This document shows, in pieces, positions 28,215-34,952 of a stretch of 64,000 nt of DNA; the stretch's first letter is position 1, and the number at the start of each line of letters is the position of its first letter. The notes beneath the pieces are model-generated. The model was given only the letters and a program-made list of their open reading frames with translations. It was not told the DNA's origin and searched no databases. Source of the stretch: VAZQ01 sp963753575 (lineage in GTDB: Bacteria > Pseudomonadota > Alphaproteobacteria > Rhizobiales > Xanthobacteraceae); NCBI GenBank assembly GCA_963753575.1, contig CAVWCR010000005.1:186001-250000 (forward strand), in the 5' to 3' direction. The translations under genes were made by a program, and so were the position numbers.

Positions 28215-29279
28215 TTACATCGCGGCGACCTGCTTGTGCCACTCGGCCGGCTTGTGGACGGTCTCCTTGGACTCGAAGCGGCTGCGGTAGACGTGCATCG
28301 CCGGGTTGACCAGCACGTTGAGCCGCTGCCGCGAATAGATCACCATGCGGCGGAAGTCCTTGCTGCAGTTTTCGATGCAGTGGCCGATGCCGATCGGCAC
28401 CAGCATCACGTCGCCCGGCTCGGTCGGCGTCTTGTGCTCGTATTCCGACATGTTGTCGCCGGTGCCTTGGAACTGCAGCGCGAACTCCTCGCTGCGCAGC
28501 GCGCGATGGAACGCCCACTGGTCGCCGACCGTGTTATAGGTGTCGATCAGGCAATGCTGCAACTCGATGATCTTCGGTCCCGGCCCCTTGCCGGTGATCT
28601 CGGTGAAGATGTCGAAGGCGCGGATCTTCTTGACGATGCTCTCCTTCGTCTTCACGCTCGAGACGCCGACCAGATCGGAATAGTCGCGCTTGATGATGGT
28701 CGCCTCGTCGGGGTCCTCGTCCCAGATGAACAGCTTCTCGACCACGCGGTTGTTGGCCTGCGCCGGCGCGGGCGGTACCGCCCAGTTCGGGCCGTCGAGA
28801 CGGCGGACCGCGTAGGTGCTCTCGCTGGTGTGGTCCTCATCCTTGAAGACCTTGAAGATCGGCTCGTGCAGATTGAGGAACATGCGCAGGCAGTCGCCGG
28901 CGCCGCTGCTGCGGCAGGACACCCCGCCCGGGATCACCAGCACTTCGCCGGGGCTGAGATCGAACTTGCCGAACTCCGTTTCGACGTGGCTCGTGCCGCA
29001 GAACTGGATCAGCACCTCGTCGAAATCGCTGTTGCGGCGGAAATAGGTGCCGGTGCCGGTGACGCTCTCGACGCCGACCCGCACGTCGGCGCTCTCGAAA
29101 ATCCTGAGCCGCTGGTTCGGCTCGGTGAGCATGTCGAACGGACGCAGCTTCGGAGTGAAGCGCTTGCCCTTGGCGGTGCCGCGCAGGTTCTCCTTGTTGC
29201 GCTCGCTCCAGACCAGCGGGATCATCTGGTGCGTGTCGGGGCTTTCCCAGCCGGTCATGAACTCGCGAACTTTGGTCAT
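28215..29279 (-). CDS. HmgA-like bicupin dioxygenase-family protein
   Basis: The 354-aa protein has two cupin domains. The first contains FDEVLIQFCGTSHVETEFG and PGEVLVIPGG, a pattern seen in the homogentisate 1,2-dioxygenase family. The second contains FHRALRSEEFALQFQG and EPGDVMLVPIGIGHCIEN, in which His, Glu and His could form an Fe(II) site. The first domain lacks His ligands at the equivalent places. At 354 residues it is shorter than HmgA (about 430-440). I infer an extradiol or ring-cleaving dioxygenase of unknown substrate. It lies between ligAB-like genes and an alpha/beta hydrolase gene on the same strand. Confidence 0.72.
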   Translation of the reverse strand: MTKVREFMTGWESPDTHQMIPLVWSERNKENLRGTAKGKRFTPKLRPFDMLTEPNQRLRIFESADVRVGVESVTGTGTYFRRNSDFDEVLIQFCGTSHVETEFGKFDLSPGEVLVIPGGVSCRSSGAGDCLRMFLNLHEPIFKVFKDEDHTSESTYAVRRLDGPNWAVPPAPAQANNRVVEKLFIWDEDPDEATIIKRDYSDLVGVSSVKTKESIVKKIRAFDIFTEITGKGPGPKIIELQHCLIDTYNTVGDQWAFHRALRSEEFALQFQGTGDNMSEYEHKTPTEPGDVMLVPIGIGHCIENCSKDFRRMVIYSRQRLNVLVNPAMHVYRSRFESKETVHKPAEWHKQVAAM

Positions 29280-29330
29280 GTCACTCTCCTCGATGATTCC
29301 TGATGGTGCGTAGCGCGCAGGTGAACCGCG

Positions 29331-30149
29331 TCATACGGCCTGGCTGAATGTCATCATGCCGACGCCGGTCGCCCACGGCTTGACCGCCTCGTAGGCCACG
29401 ACCTCGCCCTTGCGGCCGTCGAGCGCGCCGGCGAGCGCGATCCAGCTCAACAGCTCGAAAGCGCCTGCGCCCGCGGCCGCAAGTTCGGATCGCTGATAGG
29501 CGCCGAGCGCCGCGCAGTTCCCCTCCGCCATCGCGGCCATGAAGCGGTGGTCGAAGTCGCTGTCGATGACGCCGTGGTTGCGCTCGCCCGGATCGTGCGA
29601 GAGCCCGCCGGTCGCAACGAGGCCGATGCGGCGCTCCGAGCGGCGCGCGACCTCGCCGACGATACGCCCGAGCGCGAGCGCGCGCGCGGCGGAAGGCTGT
29701 GGCGGCGCTAGCGTGTTGAAGAACACCGGCACGATCGGGCGGTCCATCTTTGGCATCAGGAAGTGCAGCGGCAGCATGGTGCCGTGGTCGAACTCCAGTT
29801 CATAGGCAAAGCTTGGCTCGATGCCGTTGTCGTAGCAGGTCTCCAGCAGTTCGGCAGCCAGCGCCGGATCGCCCTTGATCTCCGCCCGCTCAATGCCGAG
29901 CCAGGGCTCGATCGGCCCGCTGTAGCGCTCGGCCCGTCCGATGCAGAACGCCCCGATGTGGTCGAGGAAGAAGTTGGCCCAGTGCTCGGAGGTGAGCACG
30001 ATCAGGGTGTCGGTGCCGCTCGCGTCGAGCTCTTGCCGCAGCCGTTCGAAAGCGCCGTAGATGCGCTCCTTCTGGGGAGGGGGGGCGGCATTGACCCAAG
30101 CGGTGATGCCCGGCGCATGAGAGGCCGCGCAGGCAAAGGTGATCGGCAT
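29331..30149 (-). CDS. LigB-family extradiol dioxygenase, catalytic subunit
   Basis: The 272-aa class III extradiol dioxygenase subunit has candidate Fe(II) ligands His11 (ASHAPGI) and His56 (SEHWANFF), a catalytic His in ATGGLSHDPGE, and a late Glu in AYEAVKPWATG. Relatives include LigB of protocatechuate 4,5-dioxygenase and gallate or DHPP dioxygenases, which open catechol-type rings next to the hydroxyls. The ATG directly follows the stop of the LigA-like gene (TAG then ATG), so the two subunits are translationally linked. Substrate is unproven; protocatechuate or a related acid is likely. Confidence 0.87.
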   Translation of the reverse strand: MPITFACAASHAPGITAWVNAAPPPQKERIYGAFERLRQELDASGTDTLIVLTSEHWANFFLDHIGAFCIGRAERYSGPIEPWLGIERAEIKGDPALAAELLETCYDNGIEPSFAYELEFDHGTMLPLHFLMPKMDRPIVPVFFNTLAPPQPSAARALALGRIVGEVARRSERRIGLVATGGLSHDPGERNHGVIDSDFDHRFMAAMAEGNCAALGAYQRSELAAAGAGAFELLSWIALAGALDGRKGEVVAYEAVKPWATGVGMMTFSQAV

Positions 30150-30410
30150 CTATTCCCCGCGAATGGCTTCGAGATAGTCGGGTTCCGGCATCTGGTGCAG
30201 CAGCGTGAACGGCCGCAGCAGCAGGCCATGCACGCCCATGGCGTAGAGCGTGCGCACGTCGCGCCTGATGAGCGCCTCGCGCTCGGGCGCCGCCAGCTCG
30301 TAACCCGTGGCGAACGTCTCGGGCGACTGGAAAAACGCCTCCCGGCAGGCCGGCTTGCGGTTCACGTCGCGGATCAGTTTCTGCAAGGCGTAGAGGCTCA
30401 TGGCCGCCAT
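30150..30410 (-). CDS. LigA-family extradiol dioxygenase, small subunit
   Basis: The protein of about 86 residues is all-helical, with the LigA-type pattern LYALQKLIRDVNRKPACREA, then ELAAPEREALIRRDVRTLYA and GVHGLLLRPF. In LigAB enzymes this subunit caps the active site of the LigB chain. Two ATGs (30410 and 30401) are possible; the difference is three residues and neither has a strong ribosome site. It is divergent from the fumarylacetoacetate-hydrolase-family gene at 30551, with a short tandem repeat between them. Confidence 0.85.
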   Translation of the reverse strand: MAAMSLYALQKLIRDVNRKPACREAFFQSPETFATGYELAAPEREALIRRDVRTLYAMGVHGLLLRPFTLLHQMPEPDYLEAIRGE

Positions 30411-30459
30411 ATTGGCCGCGCGCCCCCGCAATCGCAAGCGTGTGATGGTCGCGAATTGG

Positions 30460-30492
30460 CCGGGCTTGGTCCGGGCTTGTCCCGGGCTTGTT
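30460..30492. repeat. Three tandem 11-bp repeats in the ligA / FAH-family divergent region
   Basis: CCGGGCTTGGT, CCGGGCTTGTC and CCGGGCTTGTT follow one another without gaps. They lie in the only space available for divergent promoters. Iterated sites of one helical turn could bind a regulator side by side; simple slippage is also possible. Confidence 0.7.
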
Positions 30493-30550
30493 CCGATCTT
30501 GGGCCCCTTTATAACAGCGCGGCAACAACAATGAAGGAACGAGGCGGGGC

Positions 30551-31414
30551 ATGGCGTCTTTGCGTTTGGCAACATTCAGGGCAAATGGCCGCGTGAGCTA
30601 CGGCGCGGTGACCGACAGCGGTATCATCGATCTCGGCAAGAAGCTCGCGAAGTATCCGGCCCTCATCGACGTGTTTCGCGGAGGCGCGATCGGCGAGGCG
30701 CGCGCAGCCGCGACCGGGTCACCCGACTATCAGCTCAAGGACGTGGAGCTGCTGCCGCCGATCCCGGCGCCGGAGAAGATCATCTGCGTCGGCATCAACT
30801 ATCCCGAGCGCAGCGCCGAGTACCAGGACGGCCGCGAGCCGCCGAAATATCCGAACCTGTTCTGCCGCTTCCCCACCTCGCTGGTCGGGGCGGGCGTCCC
30901 GATCGTGCGGCCGAAGGTTTCCGACAGGTTCGACTACGAGGGCGAGATCGTCATCGTGATCGGCCGGGAAGGGCGCCACATCCCGAGCGACAAGGCGCTC
31001 TCTCACATCGGCGGCCTCACGCTCGGCAACGAGGGCAGCGTGCGCGATTGGCTGCGCCACGGCACGCTCAACGTCACCCAGGGCAAGAACTTCGACGCCT
31101 CCGGCAGCCTCGGCCCCTGGATCGTGCCGTCGGACGACCTCGATCCCGGCAAGCCGCTGCGGGTCTCGACGCGCGTCAATGGCGAGCTGCGCCAGGAGGA
31201 CAGCACCGACCGGCTGACCTGGGGCTTCGCCTGGCTGATCAACTACATCTCCACCTTTGCGACGCTGCGCCCCGGCGACCTGATCTGGACCGGCACGCCG
31301 ACCGGCGCCGGTGGCCACCACAAGCCGCCCAAGTGGCTCAAGCCCGGCGACGTGGTCGAGGTCGAGGTGCCGGAGATCGGCGTGCTGCGCAATGCGGTGG
31401 TCGACGAGGCGTAG
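30551..31414 (+). CDS. Fumarylacetoacetate hydrolase-family protein
   Basis: The 287-aa protein has a short N-terminal domain (about 1-70) and the FAH C-terminal domain from about 75: PAPEKIICVGINYPERSAEY, DYEGEIVIVIGREGRH (acidic metal ligands), GKNFDASGSLGPWIV and GDLIWTGTPTGAG. Members hydrolyse C-C bonds, decarboxylate or hydrate beta-dicarbonyl products of ring cleavage, such as maleyl- or fumarylpyruvate, acetoacetates and oxo-pentenoates. It heads a plus-strand run with a decarboxylase-like gene, an aldolase gene and a second FAH gene. The two FAH proteins share the same plan and many motifs. Confidence 0.9.
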   Translation: MASLRLATFRANGRVSYGAVTDSGIIDLGKKLAKYPALIDVFRGGAIGEARAAATGSPDYQLKDVELLPPIPAPEKIICVGINYPERSAEYQDGREPPKYPNLFCRFPTSLVGAGVPIVRPKVSDRFDYEGEIVIVIGREGRHIPSDKALSHIGGLTLGNEGSVRDWLRHGTLNVTQGKNFDASGSLGPWIVPSDDLDPGKPLRVSTRVNGELRQEDSTDRLTWGFAWLINYISTFATLRPGDLIWTGTPTGAGGHHKPPKWLKPGDVVEVEVPEIGVLRNAVVDEA

Positions 31415-31719
31415 GCCGCGCACACGTTGCCCTCTGTGATGCAGCGCGCGTGCCGCAAACTCCTCCCTCCCCCCTTGCGGGGGAGGGATGGGGAGAGGGG
31501 TGGCGGCAGACTTGGCATTTGCGGTGACCCCCCTCCCTGTCCCTCCCCCGCAAGGGGGGAGGGAACGCTGTGGCGCCGCCCGTCGCAACGCGAGTCATAG
31601 AGTTGCGTGCCGTCTGAGTCGGCGTCGCCCTTTTACGCCGTACCCCTCGCTATTCCCATGCCCGGCTTAGGCGTGCTAACCCAACCCGGTCCTTTGTTAT
31701 CGGGGGGTTTCCAAAGCCA
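31415..31719. other. Intergenic stretch of 305 bases
   Basis: No credible gene is seen here. The left half is occupied by a G/C-rich palindrome (31461-31564). The right half, from about 31600 to the next ATG, probably holds the promoter of the decarboxylase-like gene, but I see no clear -35/-10 pair. Confidence 0.6.
31461..31564. repeat. 104-bp G/C-tract palindrome
   Basis: CTCCCTCCCCCCTTGCGGGGGAGGGA on the left and CCCTCCCCCGCAAGGGGGGAGGG on the right form nested hairpins around a spacer. A similar sequence of the CCCTCTCC...GGAGAGGG type occurs at 43318-43416. It follows the first FAH-family gene and might limit read-through. Confidence 0.85.
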
Positions 31720-32706
31720 ATGGCCAAGTTGCAGCTTACGTTTGCGTCCGCGCTCTATGACCGCATGCAGCCGATCTATACCGGGGAAGTTCCGGTCGAC
31801 GGCATCGATCTCAACTTCATCCGCATCGAGCAGCCGCGTCCGATCTTCGACCGCATGTCGGGCGGCCAGGAGTTCGACGTCGCTGAGTATTCGAGCTCCG
31901 AATACGTCCAGCGCTACGCCAACAAGCAGTGCCCGTTCGTGGCCATCCCGGTGTTCCCTTCGCGCTGCTTCCGCCACAGCTTCATCGGCATCAACAAGAA
32001 GTCGGGCATCACCAAGCCGAAGGATCTGGAAGGCAAGCGGATCGGCGTTGCTCTCTACACCATGACGGCTGCGATCTTCATCCGCGGCATCCTGCAGCAC
32101 GACCACGGCGTCGACTTCTCGAACTGCACCTGGGTGCAGGGCGCTATCAACGACAAGGGCGCGCATGGCGCGCCGGTGGTGCTGCCGCTGCTCAAGCCGG
32201 TGAAGATCGAACAGGGGCCTCCAAACAAGTCGCTCGACGACATGATCCAGGAGGGCGTGATCGACGCCACCATCGGCACCAGCATGCCGGAATCGTTCCG
32301 CACCAATCCGAACATCGCGCGGCTGTTCCCGGACTTCGTCGAGCGCGAGCGCGATCACTACAAGCGCACCAAGATCTACCCGATCATGCATCTGGTCGCG
32401 ATCAAGAAGTCGGTCTACGAGAAATATCCGTTCGTGGCGACCAGCCTGTTCAATGCGTTCCAGCGCGCCAAGGAGATCGCGCTCGTGCGCATGTATAACC
32501 AGCGCGCGCTGCGCTACATGATGCCCTGGCTGCCGCGCGACATCGACGAGATCCACGAGTTCTTCGGCGGCGATCCGTGGCCCTATGGCGTCGAGGAGAA
32601 CCGTCCGACGCTCGAGGCGCTGGTGCAGTATCTGCAGGACCAGCACCTGACCGATTGGAAGCCGACGCTCGAAGAGCTGTTCGCGCCGGTCTACGGTCTC
32701 GAATAG
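31720..32706 (+). CDS. 4,5-dihydroxyphthalate decarboxylase-like protein (periplasmic-binding fold)
   Basis: The 328-aa protein begins LQLTFASALYDRMQPIYTGE and has PVDGIDLNFIRIEQPRPIF and EFDVAEYSSSEYVQ, the pattern of 4,5-dihydroxyphthalate decarboxylase and its relatives, which have the fold of NMT1-type binding proteins. There is no signal peptide, so a cytoplasmic enzyme is more likely than a transport receptor. If the named activity holds, it would produce protocatechuate, the typical LigAB substrate encoded 1.5 kb away. The alternative is a non-secreted binding protein of unknown role. An aldolase-family gene follows after 65 bases. Confidence 0.72.
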   Translation: MAKLQLTFASALYDRMQPIYTGEVPVDGIDLNFIRIEQPRPIFDRMSGGQEFDVAEYSSSEYVQRYANKQCPFVAIPVFPSRCFRHSFIGINKKSGITKPKDLEGKRIGVALYTMTAAIFIRGILQHDHGVDFSNCTWVQGAINDKGAHGAPVVLPLLKPVKIEQGPPNKSLDDMIQEGVIDATIGTSMPESFRTNPNIARLFPDFVERERDHYKRTKIYPIMHLVAIKKSVYEKYPFVATSLFNAFQRAKEIALVRMYNQRALRYMMPWLPRDIDEIHEFFGGDPWPYGVEENRPTLEALVQYLQDQHLTDWKPTLEELFAPVYGLE

Positions 32707-32771
32707 CGCCGCCGCCCATTATCTTATCGTTCCACTCCGTTTATCATTCCACTCCGCCGGAAAGTCACGCC

Positions 32772-33557
32772 ATGGCCAAGCTCGACACGATCATCAAAGA
32801 CCTCGTCATCGCCAACCGCATCCTCGCCAAGGAGGACGTGGTCGACGCCTACGGACACATCAGCATCCGCAATCCCGACAACCCGAAGAGCTTCTTCATC
32901 TCGCGCTCGCTCGCGCCCGAGCTGATCGAGAAGGACGATATCGTCGAGCTCGGCCTCGACGGCCAGCCGGTGAAAGACGAGAAGCGTTCGCTCTATCTCG
33001 AGCGCTTCATCCATGCGGCGATCTACGAGGCGCGGCCGGACATCAACTCGGTGGTGCATGCGCACGCCGAGGACACGCTGCCGTTCGGCATTGCGGCCGC
33101 CACCAAGCTCAAGCCGGTGATCCATTCGGGCAGCTTCATCGGCCCCAACGTTCCGGTCTGGGACATCGCCGACAAGTTCGGCGCCACCAACGTGCTGGTC
33201 ACCAACATGGCGCAGGGCCGCGATCTCGCCAAATGCCTCGGCAAGAACAGCGTCGCGCTGATGCGCGGGCATGGCTTCGCGTCGGCGGCGCGCTCGCTGA
33301 TCGAGGTGGTGCGGCTCTCGGTCTATCTGCCGCGCAACGCGCGCGCGCTGATGCGGGCCAAGATGCTGGGCGGCAAGATCAAGTACCTGTCGAAGGGCGA
33401 GATCGACGCCCGCAACAAGGGCTATAGCCCTTATTCGACTGAGACCTGGCGCGCCTGGGAATACTGGGCCAACAAGGCCGGCGTCGGAAACCTGCTGACG
33501 CGCCCCGACGGCGGCCCGGTGCACGGCGCCAAGCACGACCATAAGCACGATCACTAA
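32772..33557 (+). CDS. Class II aldolase/adducin-family protein
   Basis: The 261-aa protein has the Zn-dependent class II aldolase fold: DVVDAYGHISIRNPDNPKSF, the first two metal His in VVHAHAEDTLPFG, and a third in MRGHGFASAA. Family members include fuculose-phosphate aldolase, 3,4-dihydroxyphthalate decarboxylase and the HCOMODA decarboxylase types of aromatic pathways. Given neighbouring dioxygenase and FAH genes, a decarboxylase or retro-aldol step in ring-fission metabolism is the best inference. The tail HGAKHDHKHDH is His-rich and may bind metal. It lies between the decarboxylase-like gene and the second FAH gene. Confidence 0.85.
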   Translation: MAKLDTIIKDLVIANRILAKEDVVDAYGHISIRNPDNPKSFFISRSLAPELIEKDDIVELGLDGQPVKDEKRSLYLERFIHAAIYEARPDINSVVHAHAEDTLPFGIAAATKLKPVIHSGSFIGPNVPVWDIADKFGATNVLVTNMAQGRDLAKCLGKNSVALMRGHGFASAARSLIEVVRLSVYLPRNARALMRAKMLGGKIKYLSKGEIDARNKGYSPYSTETWRAWEYWANKAGVGNLLTRPDGGPVHGAKHDHKHDH

Positions 33558-33568
33558 CCAATGTTGAT

Positions 33569-33656
33569 GTCGCCCCCGCGAAAGCGGGGGGGCCATAAAC
33601 ATCGGCCGATGAACACGGGTCTCTGGGATATGGGTCCCCGCCTTCGCGGGGACGAC
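33569..33656. repeat. 88-bp palindromic repeat before second FAH-family gene
   Basis: GTCGCCCCCGCG (33569-33580) matches the reverse complement of CGCGGGGACGAC (33645-33656) apart from one mismatch, and smaller hairpins CCCCCGC-GAAA-GCGGGGG and CCCCGC-CTTC-GCGGGG lie inside. Same family as 28111-28190. Confidence 0.82.
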
Positions 33657-33687
33657 AATGGAGAGGCCGTCGCGTGAGGACATAACA

Positions 33688-34533
33688 ATGAAGCTCGCAA
33701 GCTATATCGCCAACGGCAAGCCGGCCTTCGGGGTGGTCGTGGGTGACGGCGTCGTCACCATGAACGATCGGCTGGGCGGCCGCTATGCGACGCTGCGCGA
33801 CGTGATCGCGGCCGGCGCGCTCGCCGAGCTGCGGCGCGCCGCAGAGGGGGCGCAGCCCGATCAGAAGCTCGTGGGCCTGCAATATCTGCCGACAATTCCC
33901 AATCCGGAAAAGATCATGTGCGTCGGCATCAATTACAAATCGCATGCCGCCGAGCACGGCACCGAGGCGCCCAAGCTGCCCAACATCTTTTTGCGCTTCA
34001 TCAATACGCTGGTGCCGCACGACGGGGCCATGATCCGCCCCAAGGTCTCGACGAATTTCGATTTTGAGGGCGAGCTCGCGCTCGTCATTGGCACGGCCGG
34101 CCGTCACATCAAGCGCGAGAACGCGCTCGAGTACATCGCCGGCTACACCTGCTTCTGCGACGCCACGGTGCGCGACTTCACCAAGTATTCGCTGGCCGCC
34201 AGCAAGAATTTCGTTGGCTCGGGTCCGCTCGGGCCCTGGATCGTTACGGCGGACGAGATCCCTGATCCGACCAAGCTGACGCTGGTGACCCGGCTCAACG
34301 GGCAGGAGATGCAGCGCTCCGGCACCGACATGCTGATCCACGACATTCCGGCGATCATCGCGTTCTGCTCGATGTTCACCCCGCTGACGCCGGGCGACAT
34401 CATTGCGACTGGCACGCCCGACGGCATCGGCGCCAAGCGCACCCCTCCAGTCTGGATGAAGGCCGGCGACGTGCTGGAAGTCGAGGTCGACCGCATCGGC
34501 GTGCTGCGCAATCGCATCGCGGACGAGGCGTAG
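33688..34533 (+). CDS. Fumarylacetoacetate hydrolase-family protein (second copy)
   Basis: The 281-aa protein opens MKLASYIANGKPAFGVVVGD and has the FAH core IPNPEKIMCVGINYKSHAAE, FDFEGELALVIGTAGRH with acidic metal ligands, SKNFVGSGPLGPWIV and GDIIATGTPDGIGAKR. The last motif is closer to the acylpyruvase/ureidoglycolate-lyase-like group than in the copy at 30551. It may hydrolyse fumarylpyruvate or a related product, fitting the gentisate dioxygenase gene 3 kb downstream. TGAGGA lies 10-12 bases before the ATG at 33688. Last of the plus-strand catabolic genes before the hipBA module. Confidence 0.9.
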   Translation: MKLASYIANGKPAFGVVVGDGVVTMNDRLGGRYATLRDVIAAGALAELRRAAEGAQPDQKLVGLQYLPTIPNPEKIMCVGINYKSHAAEHGTEAPKLPNIFLRFINTLVPHDGAMIRPKVSTNFDFEGELALVIGTAGRHIKRENALEYIAGYTCFCDATVRDFTKYSLAASKNFVGSGPLGPWIVTADEIPDPTKLTLVTRLNGQEMQRSGTDMLIHDIPAIIAFCSMFTPLTPGDIIATGTPDGIGAKRTPPVWMKAGDVLEVEVDRIGVLRNRIADEA

Positions 34534-34601
34534 GCTGAATCTCTCAGCGGTACCTCATATTTAAGTCAATATTAACAATATATGCTATGACACCTTGTTT
34601 T

Positions 34602-34619
34602 TAAGGCATCATTGCCTTA
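34602..34619. promoter_or_regulatory. Perfect 18-bp palindrome upstream of hipB (operator candidate)
   Basis: TAAGGCA-TCAT-TGCCTTA is a perfect inverted repeat about 55 bases before the hipB start, in an AT-rich segment that contrasts with the surrounding DNA. HipB-type repressors bind inverted repeats in their own promoters, so autoregulation is the likely use. Confidence 0.65.
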
Positions 34620-34652
34620 CATTAAAGGCTATCGAAAGCTCCTGGCTCATTA

Positions 34653-34670
34653 TGCCTGATATTTGAGGCA
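34653..34670. promoter_or_regulatory. Second operator-like inverted repeat overlapping the hipB ribosome site
   Basis: TGCCT (34653-34657) and AGGCA (34666-34670) form an inverted repeat with an 8-base centre, using the same AGGCA/TGCCT words as the site at 34602. It covers the GAGG ribosome site of hipB, three bases before the ATG, so repressor bound here could block RNA polymerase. Confidence 0.5.
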
Positions 34671-34673
34671 CCC

Positions 34674-34952
34674 ATGCCCGATCTGGTGGAACTGGGCGGC
34701 CTGATCAAGGCCGCTCGCAGGCGGCAGCACCTCACTCAAACCGACCTTGCCGGCAAGGCCGGCGTCAGCCGGGCGCGCATCGATGCGCTCGAGAATGGCC
34801 GGATCTCGGGGATTGGGTACAAGCCGTTGCTGAGATTGCTGAACGCGCTCGGGCTCGACCTCAGGGTCACCGAGTTAAACCGGGGCCGCCCCACGCTGGA
34901 CGATCTCTTGGCGGAGGAAGGCGCCGGCCATGCTGCGGGTCTGGAGCGATAG
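34674..34952 (+). CDS. hipB: HipB-type XRE-family antitoxin/repressor
   Basis: The 92-aa DNA-binding protein has a helix-turn-helix of the XRE class: LIKAARRRQHLTQTDLAGKA then GVSRARIDALENGRISGIGY (about residues 9-50). The C-terminal tail RPTLDDLLAEEGAGHAAG is acidic and may contact HipA. HipB proteins neutralise HipA and repress their own operon. The stop lies 23 bases inside the downstream hipA gene, so the two are translationally coupled. Operator-like palindromes lie at 34602 and 34653. Confidence 0.88.
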   Translation: MPDLVELGGLIKAARRRQHLTQTDLAGKAGVSRARIDALENGRISGIGYKPLLRLLNALGLDLRVTELNRGRPTLDDLLAEEGAGHAAGLER

